Shown: positions 21,133-32,189 of the stretch, one piece after another
Layout: every line of letters starts with the position of its first letter
How positions within the stretch are numbered: position 1 is the first letter of the stretch
Source of the DNA: Lytechinus pictus
Lineage: Eukaryota > Echinodermata > Echinoidea > Temnopleuroida > Toxopneustidae
NCBI RefSeq assembly: GCF_037042905.1
Contig: NC_087254.1
Location: 15,299,103 to 15,363,102 of the forward strand
Direction of reading: 5' to 3'
Length of the DNA stretch: 64,000 nt
Translations under genes and position numbers: made by a program
The notes under the pieces: model-generated
Told to the model about the DNA's origin: nothing
The model's input: only the letters and a program-made list of their open reading frames with translations
Database searches by the model: none

Positions 21133-21393
21133 GTGGCATAATGAGCCAAAGAATTTGAGGGGGCTGGATATTGCGTATAAGGCAATTTTTTTTTAAGTTG
21201 TGAGCGAGCAAAAAATTTAGACATTCTTATCTTTAAAAAAATCAAATTATGTATGGTACAATATCCATTAAAAAATATATTTCACCCTTCTCTCTTTCCC
21301 TTCCTTTTTTTTTTTCTTGGTCGTGTTTTTTTTGTTGGGGAGGGGGAGGGGGCCAGCACCCGAAGCCGCCCCCCCCCCCATCTGTACACCACT
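21133..21393. mobile_element. Short hAT-like element, CAGTGG ends
   Basis: It starts CAGTGGCATAATGAGCC and ends ATCTGTACACCACTG. It contains GTGAGCGAGC, a pyrimidine tract and poly-G/poly-C runs. The flanks do not give a clear 8 bp duplication. Confidence 0.4.
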
Positions 21394-22065
21394 GAAGCAA
21401 TTACTTTGTAACTGGCTTTCCTTCGCAAGCTGCTAGCTAGTACTAATAAAATAGTTTCCATGCATGTACGGTAGAACCCAGTCGACGCGTTTGCCGCCGA
21501 GACTATATTGAAAATAATATATGCCAATAAAAATGAAAATGCACAAAATTTGTGTTTTTTCCTTCAAATGTCCGTCGAAGTGTTCCAAAGATGACACACA
21601 TGCACCCACACACATCCCACACACAACCTTACCTCATATGCGGCCTCCATTCCCTAACACAAATTTACACAGACACACAAATAAACAACTGGTACAAGAA
21701 ACTACTCAGCACTGCCTTTCGTAAAAAGCTCCCCCGATTGTCTCGAAAAGGTGCGTTATTTTGACTCCCCTCCCTCAACCCACCCTTTCGAGAAAAGCTC
21801 CCCCGGTTTTTTCGAAAGGCCGTGCGGCCATCCCCGCTCCGCGAACGCAGACGATCGTAACAAGCCTATACAAATGGACTAATCAAAACTAACACTTCAA
21901 GAGATGTAAGATCATTATTTTTCGTTTTGTTTAGTGTATGAATGATCTATTTTCCTGCAATTAAAAATCAAATTTAAAACTAAATTTCATTGTTATTTGT
22001 AGTATCGTAAAAATATATATATAATATATATATATTGTATCGACACACTAAGCAAAGGGGCCCAC

Positions 22066-22264
22066 CAGGGGCGGATCCAGAATTTTCCAAAAGGGGGGCA
22101 AATTTTTCGAAGGAAAAAATTTGACAAGCAAAAAAAAAAAAAAAAAGGTCTTCAACTACAAATAAAGGATATCTCGTACCCGAAAAATATTGACATGCAA
22201 AAAAAAAAGGTATTCACCTTCAAAAAAGGGGGCACGTGTCCCTGTGCCCCCTGGATCCGCGCCT
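22066..22264. mobile_element. 199 bp hAT-type MITE
   Basis: It starts CAGGGGCGGATCCAG and ends CTGGATCCGCGCCT. The flanks GGGCCCAC at 22058-22065 and 22265-22272 are an exact 8 bp duplication. It holds two poly-A-plus-GGT repeats like the interior of the 14005-14251 element, on the other strand. Confidence 0.7.
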
Positions 22265-22272
22265 GGGCCCAC

Positions 22273-23380
22273 TAAAGTATTCCATTTTAGGGGGTGGGCA
22301 GTTGTGGTGACTGCGGATGTTCTGCGCTTTTTTTTTTTATTATACCGGCCATAATCCGATAAATTATATCAATTACTCTTATCATTACTGCGATTTTTTT
22401 AATGTAATAAATAACCCGGATACCATGAGAGCACATTCAACGTTGTACAGTAGAACTTATACCATCCATGCTGAGTGTTGCACCCCAAAAGCAGTTTTAC
22501 TTTAACTATGATTCTGAACTATATGTACCAACATGACCTTTGGGAAATATTTTCACATAAATATTCAGTATCTTTAATGTTTGGTTGATATCAATTTTGT
22601 CAAAGCCTCAAGCCTTTTTCATATTTTCATAGGACAATTTGACACCTTCTACATTCGTATTTTAATCGTCCTTTCACTCATTTCTGTTTTTTTTTGCATT
22701 TACCATAAAGATGAAAAAAAATCAAAGACAAAAAAAATTATAAACACATAGACGTAATGTTGTTTAAAGATACATAGACTACATTAATGCAATAGTGCAC
22801 TGAGTTTTTTTTTTTCAAAAACCATGTAAGCTTATCGAAATATTAAATCCATATCGACGGCAATGGCAAAAGTTAAAAAAATTGATTATTCCATGTTTAC
22901 ATTGCTATACAAGTTTTGAAGAAGAAAAAATCTTAAAACAGCCATTAAAATTGAATCTCATGACGATTTCATTGCTTTCTGGGTTTTTTTCACTTAAATT
23001 ATTGAATACATGTATGTTTGATCTCTGCGATTTTTACTTATCTTGCTTTTTTTTTCGATATTTATTTCACTCGTTCAGGAATAAGTTCCTTATTTTGTGG
23101 TATCTGTTCTATTTTTATTCTACTTTTAGTATACTAAATTAGGTGGAACTAAATTAGTTCCAATTCCTCACACCTCCCCAAACCAGCCTACGCTCTTGGT
23201 TTGAATCCTATCCAATTATAGACAATCAATGTAACCATGGTTACTGTATATTGATCAGTCATTGATTGGCGCGACCTAAGTCTTAATCAATTTGCCCCCC
23301 CTCCTAAATTTAAAACCAATTTGGCACCCCTCGGGTCAATTTTACGTCTATCAAGATTACGACAGTGCCCCTGATATTAA
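22273..23380. other. Intergenic, nothing recognised
   Basis: AT-rich sequence with a short poly-T run and no supported exon or repeat terminus. Confidence 0.4.
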
Positions 23381-23389
23381 GATAAATTT

Positions 23390-24600
23390 GGCATTTCCTC
23401 GAGGATGATATGATTCAAACAGATAAAGGCAAATCAGACAAACGATACACGGAAAATTTGATCAATATCGGACAAAGAATAACAAAGTTATGACATTTTA
23501 AAATGTTGCTTTATTCCGTTGGAACAGTTCTAGGCATGTTCTTCATGAATATTCAATGAGCAAACTGATGATGTCATATCCCGAAGTGTTCTTCTGCATT
23601 TTATTATACGAAATTAGGGGGGGGGGGGTTCAAATTTTTCCCCTCCAAGAACTAAAATAATTGAACTCTCAACTGATTTAGTACATTAGATAGTCATTGC
23701 TGTATACTTTCTTTCATTATAAGAGGGACATAATCATTCACATGTATAAGATAATTAAACAATATTATGATTTCACGTAATAACATAAGAAAAGAGAAAG
23801 TGGAGATGTGACATCATCAGCCCACCTGATAAATATTAATGACGACGTGCTTCAGGGGCGGGGGAATGTATTTTCGTTTTGGTGGGGGGGGGGGGTTAAC
23901 GACAAAAAAGGACATTTATAATTAAGTCAAAATTGGCATTTTGGTGCAAACGGATATTTTCACCATGAGATTATCATCTGCGTGAATTAGTGTTTTATCC
24001 GCGAGCGAGCGGGTTTAAAATGTTTTCAAATCTGAAGGTGCAACACTCGCTTTTTGGTCAATTATGGCGCTAATTACTGTTAAATATTTGTTTAAAGGGC
24101 ATCCTAGCGAGATGTTGTGAGCGCGAATCGCGAGTTCAAACTTATGGACAATAATCATGTAATAAGACATGAAAATTAAACATTCGAGCAGTTTTAGATA
24201 TGAAAAAGATGTGTATCTAACTTAAAGATTCCACGCGAGCGCAAAGCGCGAGCTGAATTTTTTAATAAACTGACCAGAAAAGGAACCTGATAAAGACTGC
24301 ATTTAGTTGTGATTGATGAATAGGTTACTAATGTCACTAATCAAATAATGCGAGCGCGAAGCGTGAGCTGATTTTTTTTTTAAATTTCCAACCGGAAAAC
24401 TGGACATTCTAAGCACTTTTTAAAACCAAGAAAAGAATGAGTACCTTACTGAACAATAATTGATGCGAGCGCAAAACGCGAGCCCAAAATTTGTGATATT
24501 CCAACCTGAAATCTAGGCATCTTTTTTTATCCTCTCCTCCTTTTTCCCCCTTTTCCCCATGGGGGGGGGGGGGTTCTGCCCCCTTGAGTCCGCCGATGAA
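23390..24600. mobile_element. MITE fragment plus hAT-like element with CpG beads
   Basis: The part at 23390-23850 resembles the fold-back at 155-832 (CAATGAGCAAACTGATGATG). From about 23853 (CAGGGGCGGGGG) to about 24596 (GAGTCCGCCGATG) is a hAT-like element with beads near 24003, 24122, 24235, 24350 and 24465. Neither boundary is confirmed by a target duplication. Confidence 0.4.
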
Positions 24601-24639
24601 GCCATGTGCAAGATATTTCCAAATCGTAAAAAATGTAGT

Positions 24640-25249
24640 TTTTTTTAAATAATATTTTATTTTCTTCCTCTTTCAAATCAATAAGTTTACAATCACAATT
24701 CATATGATTCTTTGCATGTATACAATAAATAAACAATCAAACAAATAAATATATCAATATCAATGAGATTACAAATATTTTTAGAATGATTACAAATGAA
24801 TTTAAACTCTTCTATAACAATGTGAAAGCAGAGGGGAAAAACCCATATCAATCGACAAAATAAAAAAACATACTTTGTAAAATATGACTTTTTCCCCTGA
24901 ATAGAATATAAATAATCTCTTTTGCACATATTAATTGTACAAGAATAAAAAAATGATAAAAGATTATTTTAAAGGTTGATTAGAGGAAGGTTATTATCCT
25001 AAAACGTCCCTACACACTCACCTTACCCCCATACCCCCTCCCCCCTCATCTCTCTCCCCATACACTCACACAAGCTCACTTCAACTCACCACCACCCACA
25101 GCTCCCCCCCCCCCCCCCTCTTCCCCGTCACAAAACTCACATCTACACACGTACACCCACACACGATGCATCCTGCTCTGGTATCTGTATTTGAACAAAT
25201 AAACAAAACAAAACAGAAACAAAATGAAGCAACCAATACATCCATATAA
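24640..25249 (-). other. Probable LINE 3' UTR and low-complexity DNA
   Basis: AT-rich DNA downstream of the LINE stop codon, with a CA/CCCC-rich tract at 25010-25160. No separate gene seen. Confidence 0.35.
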
Positions 25250-26045
25250 TTAAGAAAGGTATGCATTGATTTGTTCCCATTTCCTTAAGTGCACCCCCAG
25301 CTTCCCCTTTTTAAACGCTATTTGATATTCCGTATCTCTATACTCTTTAACCAAATGTGTCACTTTCTGTACGGTTGGCAATATTCCCTGTTTTCTTGAA
25401 CTAAAAATAATATACTTAATTAAGAATATAATACAGTTTGTAGTATTTCCAGATATCCCCATGAAAATTGTTTTCCAACTGTCACTGCCAAGTTCATTCA
25501 GTTGAAATATTTTACTCATCTCTTCCCATAATCGCTTAACTTCAGGACAATTAAAAAATAAATGTTGGTAAGACTCAACTTCTTTTTTACAAAAGGAACA
25601 CAAACTATCTGTCTCAAAACCAAATTTAAAAAGTTCCCTTTTCGTGTACACAGCCCCTTGTAATTGTTTGTATTGAAATTCTCTGTTTTTATTGCATAGC
25701 ATTGCACATTTCAGTGTCAGAAATACTTCTTTCAGTTCCCCCATTCCCAGATCATATTCGGATTGCCCATCTGTAACATGAAATACATAATCAATTTGAA
25801 AATTTTCAATGAAGTGGTCGTATATTCGTCTAGATTTTATATCACATAGTTTCTGAACATGCCCACAGGCACATATCATCAATTGAATTTCAGAGTTGTC
25901 TGTATCCATTTCCATAAAATCACCTTGTATCCACTCTTCTGTTATTACTGAAAATATCTTTTGAATTTTGAGCAAGTTTTCAGATGAAAATTTCAGATTA
26001 TACCAGTATGAAACTTGTCTTAATTGACCTCTTCTTCTTCTTTCT
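25250..26045 (-). pseudogene. Tx1/L1-like LINE ORF2, C-terminal part
   Basis: An uninterrupted minus-strand frame encodes the end of a non-LTR ORF2. It has YNLKFSSENLLKIQKIFSV then TEEW, a REFQYKQLQGAVYTKREL segment, and the zinc knuckle CSFCKKEVESYQHLFFNC (C-x2-C-x7-H-x4-C), followed by about 90 residues to a stop at 25252-25250. Reverse transcriptase and endonuclease are absent here. The preceding domain segment lies 9.8 kb away at 35845-36250 on the same strand and ends where this begins, so the two may be halves of one element. The purine-rich start (26030-26065) is not part of the family. Confidence 0.7.
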
Positions 26046-26129
26046 TCTTTGGGTATACTGCCCAACGACCCACAATGGGAGCCAACCGGGCAGGAAGTGC
26101 GCAGATGTTAATAGCGCGGAGAGAGAAGA

Positions 26130-27345
26130 TGCTTTTTGTCTCGCCTGCATAGCAGAGCGAGACTATAGGCGCCGCTTTTCCGACGGCGGCGGCGGCGTCG
26201 TCAACATTGAAATCTTAACCAAGGTTAAGTTTTTGAAATGTCATCATAACTTAAAAAAAGTATATAGACCTAGTTCATGAAACTTGGACATAAGGGTCAT
26301 GAAGTATTACTGAACATCCTGCCTGAGTTTCAGGTCACATGACTAAGGTCAAAGGTCATTTAGGGTCAATGAACTTAGACCATGTTGGGGGAATCAATAT
26401 CGAAATCTTAACCAAGGTTAAGTTTTTGAAATGTTGTCATATCTTCAAAAGTATATGGACCTAGTTCATAAAATTTAGACATAAGGGTAATAGTGTATCA
26501 CTAAATATCCTGCCTGAGTTTTGCATCACATGATTAAGGTCAAAGGTCACTTAGGGTCAACACACTTTGGCCATGTTGGGGTTATTTGAGAATTGTCATC
26601 ATAACTTTAAAAGTTTAAGGATCTAGTTCATGAAACTTGGACATAAGAGCAACCATGTATCCCTGAATATAATGTGCGAGTTTCAGGTCACATGACTAAG
26701 GTCAAAGGTCACTAAGGGTCAATGAACTTTGGCCATATGGGGGTATTTGAAGAATTGTCATCATAACTTTGATATTTTATGGATCTAGTTCATGAAGCTT
26801 GGACATAAGAGCAATCAAGTATCCTTGAACATCCTGTGCTAATTTCAGGTCACATGACCAAGGTCAAAGGTCATTTAGGGTCAACAAACTTTGGTAATGT
26901 TGGGGGTATTTGTGGAATTGTCATCTTTAAAAGTATATGGATTTATTTCATGAAACTTGGACATAAGAGCAGCAGTGTATCCTTGAATACCCTGTGTGTG
27001 TTTCAGGAACATGGCCAAGGTCAAAAGTCATTTAAAGGTCAATGTACTCTGTCTGTGTTGGGAGTGTGTGTGGAATTGGCATCATAACTTAGGAAGTTTA
27101 TGGTACTTGCTCATGAAACATCGACATAAGGGTAATCAAGTATGAATGATAGTTTTGCACAATCCTAATTGGGTCACATGATCATGGTCAAAGGTCATTT
27201 TAAGGTCAATGGACATAATATTTTTATATCTTATTAATGTTTCTTCTGTGAATAACTATTCATTAGCTGTTTTTCAAAGGAAGCAATGAGGCTATATCGA
27301 ATTGCGTAATGCAGGCGAGACTGCCAGAGGCGTTTCGCTTGAAGG
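26130..27345 (+). repeat. Repeat A, copy 2, DR1-bearing tandem units with inverted ends
   Basis: The start GTCTCGCCTGCATAGCAG and end ATGCAGGCGAGACTGCCAG contain an exact 13 bp inverted pair (GTCTCGCCTGCAT and ATGCAGGCGAGAC). Between are about six tandem units of 160-190 bp with CATAACTTTAAAAGTTTA, TAGTTCATGAAACTTGGACA, TTTCAGGTCACATGAC and AAGGTCAAAGGTCA. Perfect DR1 sites lie at 26346-26358, 26537-26549, 26699-26711 and 26861-26873. It has the build of a non-autonomous element, but no target duplication was identified. Confidence 0.65.
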
Positions 27346-29640
27346 TTTCTATGTTCTTGATTTCAGTGGTTGGGGTGTGAGGGAGTTCCAGTCTGGGATG
27401 GTTCTTGGAATGAACGAATACTTGTAACAGTTTTTGTTGGTTGAGATGGGAATGAAGCTTATGGATGAAGATTTCCGAAGGGGCCTTTGGACCGGGCTCA
27501 AGACTTTTCGCACTGGGATGGCTAGGCGACCCGCAAGCGCCTCGCGCAAGGTTGTTACTCGACGTACTTTTCGGCGCATTTGCAGCGGCTCCCAGTCGAG
27601 CCTCTGCTTTATGGCCGAGACACTGTTATACCTAGAGTAGTCACCAGTTACAAATCGAGCTGCTCTGTTTTGTATAGCTTCAATTTGATTTGTTAGTGTT
27701 TTGCGTATGTGAGTCCCAGACAGTTGAGCAATAGTCTATATAGATTTGATCTTACCAGTGTCTTGTAAGAGATGTCTTTGATCTTCTTGGCACTAGTCGA
27801 AAAGATTCCTGCGTAAAAAACCTAGAGATCTGTTAGCTTTTGCACATACTTTGCTGACATGTGCGTTCCAGATCAAGTCGTTTGAGATGTCAACACCTAG
27901 ATAAGTGTGGGACTTTGACTCTGGAAGAGGGGAATCATTGAATGTGTACTGATATTTAACTGGATTTCTAGAGTGGGTTATATGCAGTACATGACATTTC
28001 TTTGCGTTGAAATCCATCTGCCATTTTGTCTGCCAAACTGCAAGTCTATCAAGGTCATTCTGCACCTTGTGTGCATCTTCCATACTAGACACTTGGTCAT
28101 AGATTATGCAGTCGTCGGCAAACAAACGGCTGGTGGAGTTCAAACCATCGGGTAGGTCATTGATGTAAATAAGGAACTACAGGGGTCCGGTGACTGTACC
28201 CTGTGGAACGCCGGAGTCCACCGACACCCATTCCGACTGTTCTCCTTCAACTACTACCCTTTGTTTACGGTTAGTCAAGAATTCTGATATCCACCTATGT
28301 GTTTTACCAGTAATACCATAGGACAGCAACTTTGACAGGAGCCTTTGATGTGGTACCTTGTCAAATGCTTTTTGGAAATCCATTACAATTAGATCGATCT
28401 GTTTCTTATGGTCCACATCCTTTGCTATCCTGTATGGTAGAGATAAGTTGTGTTTCACAGGAGTGTTTTTTCCTGAAGCCGTGCTGGTGTTCATTCAGAA
28501 TGCTGTGGTTATCCAAATGATTCATTATGCTAGTATGGATAATGTGTTCCATTACTTTGCTGCAAACAGAAGTAAGGTTTAATGATCTGTAATTGGATGG
28601 GTCGGCTTTGTCTCTAGCTTTCTTGAATATTGGGGTGATATTAGCACGACGCCAGTCTTCTGGAATTTCACCTGTTGAGAGGGATAATTGAAATATACTT
28701 GTGAGTGCAGCTGCTATTTCTTCAGCTGTTTGCCATAGGACCCAGGGTGATATCTCATCCGGACCTGTAGCTTTGTGTGGATTGAGATTTTTCAGTAGCT
28801 TAATAACACCTGTTACATTTATTTCAATATCCGGCATTGTAGGTAAGCCCAAATCATGAGATCTTGGTACATCATGGAGTCTTTCTTTTGTGAACTGTTC
28901 TTGATACTGCTTGTTCAACAAGTTAGCTCTTTGTTTTCTGTCAGTTACCAGCTCACCAGTATATTTGTCTTTTAGGGCTGGTATACCCATGGAGTCTTTT
29001 CTCAATGACTTGACAAATGACCAGAATTGTTTGGGTGACTCGCATGCACTTTTTCCTGGACATATTTCCTATGTGCTTTTCTTGTTTTGTTTTTTGTTTC
29101 TTTTCTAAGCTTTTTGTACAATTCCCAGTCATCGGGCTTACCCGTTTTGTTTGCCTTGTTGTGTTTACGATTGTGTAATCTCTTGATGGACTGGTTTATC
29201 CAGGGGGTGGTATTCGTTTTGCCCACCATTCTAGATGGGACAGTCTCATCTACCACTTTACTCAGTTTATCTTTGAGGTTGCTCCATACTTCGTCAACTG
29301 AACCTGCATTCTGTACTTGAACCTGTCTGTCATGGCTTATACTACTCACTGCCTCCTTTAACTTGTCTGTATCTGCCCCAGGTATCTGCCTTATTGTACA
29401 GAAAGACTTTCCTTGGTTTTTGCCTACTTATCAGGGGCTTAGTGTTAACAAGAATCATAGGAACACCATCATGATCACTCAGTCCTGGAACAATAGTAGA
29501 TCTGATAATTAGAGAGGGATTCTTGATGAAAAATAAATCAAGAATGTTATCCCTATACGAGTGGGTTCCGCAACGATTTGCTCAAGGCCATTATCGTTAG
29601 CTATGGCGTAAATCCGTGTTGATGGGTGGGGGGATGACTG
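27346..29640 (-). pseudogene. CR1-like LINE ORF2 (endonuclease end, RT, C-terminus), decayed
   Basis: Reading on the minus strand from 29640: LEQIVAEPTR and LSDHDGVPMIL (endonuclease SDH region), a linker, RT fingers (HKATGPDEISPWVL, WRRANITPIFKK, NYRSLNLTSVCSKVMEHII), palm motif A (DLIVMDFQKAFDKVPH), motif B (DSGVPQGTVTGPL), motif C (RLFADDCIIYD) and a C-terminal NKNCYKYSFIPRTIPDWNSL. Several frameshifts and at least one in-frame stop (TAG just after GPL near 28177) show it is dead. The N-terminal endonuclease pieces continue at 31018-31130 and 35725-35865. Confidence 0.85.
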
Positions 29641-30995
29641 AAATATTTTGGCATTTTTTTGCAATCATGTTTTTAGATATGCAAGGAATTGTCATTGATA
29701 TGTCCACAGTGGCGTACCGTGGGTCGCGGCATGGGGGGGGGGCACCAGCAAAATTTTTGAATGACTGAGTGAGTGACCTAATAGAGACATTTTAAGGACA
29801 ATGTCATTAAACGGATATGTATCTCACTCATCAAATAATGCGAGCGCGAAGCGCGAGCTGAAATTTTTTTATATTCACACCTAAAAAGGGAAATTATAAT
29901 CAAATTTGTGTAATCATGATAGGTACCTGTCTCGCTTAACAATGCGAGCCTGAAGTGGGGCATTCTAAGTTTTCTTTGTAGGAATTAACCAGGACCATAC
30001 GTATTTCATTAACCAAATGATGCGAGCGCGAAGCGCGAGCTGAAAATTTTTGATATTCAGATCAGAAGAAGGGACATTTTAAGGACTGATTTTAGGAATT
30101 CATGAAGAGCAGACATATCTCACCAATCCATGAAAAATGTGAACGTAATCACGGACAGGAAATGTTTCATATATACGAAGACCTTAACATGGGGCAATCA
30201 CTTTTGAGTCATGAAAAAAAAAGCATATGTCACTACATAAAACAATGATAACTCAAGTGCTAGGAAATATATTTGGTTTATATTGACTTGAAAACGGGAT
30301 GTTTTGGTACAACAGGATTATATATCTCGTTAAACAGACAATGCGAGCACCAGGAACAATTGAGACGTAGGCCCTGGGCAAATTATGTTTCATAAAGTTA
30401 TGATAAAAATGTTTCTTATGTAATGTAACTTAACATAATTATAATATAATATAACATTATAATGAATAATATTTTCTTCTTTCCCACTACGTTTCTCTTC
30501 CTTTCTCCCTCTTTTCTCCTTTTCCCCCTTTCCCCGGTTTTTTTTTTGGTCAGCCGATGGGGGGGGGGGGGAATGTGCCCCCCATGTCCCCCGTAGTTAC
30601 GCCACTGTATGTCCATATGGCAAATACCCCTCCAATATTATTATCTTTTTTACCCCATGATGGTTTAATTGTTTATTAGAGATTACATTCAAAATTTTTT
30701 GACATTCCATCTTAATCCCTTCCCAAAGACCCCAACATTGATGAATTGGAAGTATTTCGTTTGGAAATGGTGAACTGGCTCTTTATTTGCATTTTATGAT
30801 TCAATAATATTATTTTATTTGTTAGGCGGTATTTTTGGAAGAATTTTCACCAATAAAACAATTATCTCTTGTGATTTTTTTTTTCATTTCTTTCGTAAAA
30901 AGTGGGGGGGGGGGATGTTTGTACAGGCCATCCCCCCTCCTCGAAAAGTGGGGGGATATATCCCCCCCCCCATCCCCCCGGGATTTACGCCAGTG
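29603..30995. mobile_element. Outer hAT-like insertion in the CR1 copy
   Basis: The left TATGGCGTAAATCC is the inverse of the right GGGATTTACGCCAGTG. CR1 coding sequence stops on one side (MCRDLLD) and resumes on the other (ANDNGLEQIV), so the insertion point within CR1 is clear. The target duplication is not clean. A younger element sits inside at 29707-30607. Confidence 0.5.
29707..30607. mobile_element. 901 bp hAT-type non-autonomous element with CpG beads
   Basis: The termini are CAGTGGCGTACCG and GTAGTTACGCCACTG, and an exact 8 bp duplication TATGTCCA lies at 29699-29706 and 30608-30615. The interior has GCGAGCGCGAAGCGCGAGCT beads near 29840 and 30021, with decayed beads near 29942 and 30342, and poly-G/C runs near both ends. 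There is no transposase. Confidence 0.75.
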
Positions 30996-31017
30996 ATCGA
31001 GAAGGTCTCGACACATT

Positions 31018-31130
31018 GATGCCTTCTGCGATCCTGGCTTTACGGTTTGTGAATCCCAAATGATGTCACCTAGGTTAAAGTCGCCACCTAGCCAGACATT
31101 GCTGTACTGATCTACATGCATTCACCTTAC
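31018..31130 (-). pseudogene. CR1-like LINE, endonuclease middle fragment
   Basis: It encodes SNVWLGGDFNLGDIIWD and SQKASMCRDLL, with the APE endonuclease GGDFN motif. It continues the decayed CR1 copy at 27346-29640 across the insertion at 29603-30995. Confidence 0.8.
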
Positions 31131-31134
31131 CTAG

Positions 31135-32187
31135 AAAGATCACTACATTCATAAATTAGAGAAGGCTGTAAAGGATCGGGATGATTCAGTGTATGACTTA
31201 CAACTTCAACTTGACTTCATGTATGCACAGTGCCTACAACAAGGAGTTGATCTTATGATGAATGGGAATCCTCCCTTGCAACATACTTCAAAGTCAACTT
31301 CTAGAGTCGTAAATGAGCCTAAAGGTCAGATGAAAAGGAACACATCTAATACAAGAGATAGAATACCCACCAGGAACTCATTTTCTCCTTTGATTGATGA
31401 ATGCTTCTTACCTGACTATACCAGCTCAGGCAAGGCTCCTAACTATGATACTAGTATCCAGGCTCAACCACCCTTCAGTGTGAAAAAGAAACACCCAGAA
31501 TTTATCAGAAGGAAACCAAACCATCCATATGTCAGCAAAGGAATGAATAATAATAATAGGAAGAGTCAAAACTCCAAGTTTCACTCAAATGAAAGAAGGC
31601 AAAGTGCTGTCAACTATAATGATCAATGGCCAGCCCGAACAAGCTATGTAACATCAAAAACTGAACAGGATACAGCAAGTGAGATAAATGACAAGCAGGC
31701 ACAGTTTGTATCTTATGCAGACAAGGTTAAAGATGGTCAAGAGCAAAGTTACTTTTGTCATAATACTAATGATTCAGATCTACCTCAGAGAAGAAGAAAT
31801 AGCAACAGCCAATACCACACCTCTAGGCCCCTCAGCTCAATATCTCATCAAGAATGCCTTGAATTCCAACAGCCCAGGAAACAACAGGATAACAGCACCA
31901 CGAAAGATAGATCATCGGTCCCCCAAGTACCGAATCAGGAGGCCTCCAAGCTAACACCTTCATCAAAACAACAGGATTTTCGGCAGGGCCGAGCCTCAAC
32001 CGCCGACCACAAAACTCTAATGGAGGACACTTATCAGGCAGTGATGTATACAATCAATCTTCTGGCACTACCCCTATCCACTACGGACCCTGTCATTCGC
32101 CAAGTACTGAGAGCCCAACACCATCAAATACTGCACTTAACCTCCACAAGCCTCCACTTACTAGAAAACAACAAGGAAAACAACTAA
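31135..32187 (+). CDS. LINE ORF1, 5' truncated
   Basis: The frame is open from 31135 to TAA at 32185-32187, about 350 codons; the first in-frame ATG is at 31218. The start (HKLEKAVKDRDDSVYDLQ) looks like the end of a coiled coil, followed by a basic, Gln/Ser/Asn-rich region, as in LINE ORF1 nucleic-acid chaperones. No zinc knuckle or RRM was recognised. The missing upstream part suggests the copy was truncated on insertion. The stop is followed after two bases by the ORF2 ATG at 32190. Confidence 0.7.
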   Translation, partial: KDHYIHKLEKAVKDRDDSVYDLQLQLDFMYAQCLQQGVDLMMNGNPPLQHTSKSTSRVVNEPKGQMKRNTSNTRDRIPTRNSFSPLIDECFLPDYTSSGKAPNYDTSIQAQPPFSVKKKHPEFIRRKPNHPYVSKGMNNNNRKSQNSKFHSNERRQSAVNYNDQWPARTSYVTSKTEQDTASEINDKQAQFVSYADKVKDGQEQSYFCHNTNDSDLPQRRRNSNSQYHTSRPLSSISHQECLEFQQPRKQQDNSTTKDRSSVPQVPNQEASKLTPSSKQQDFRQGRASTADHKTLMEDTYQAVMYTINLLALPLSTTDPVIRQVLRAQHHQILHLTSTSLHLLENNKENN

Positions 32188-32189
32188 GA

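Noticed and set aside
25984-26280. Plus-strand frame with LACIAERDYRRRFSDGG also seen inverted near 9510-9590
   Set aside because: The shared peptide is a translation of the repeat A terminus, present because of the repeat and not because of a gene.
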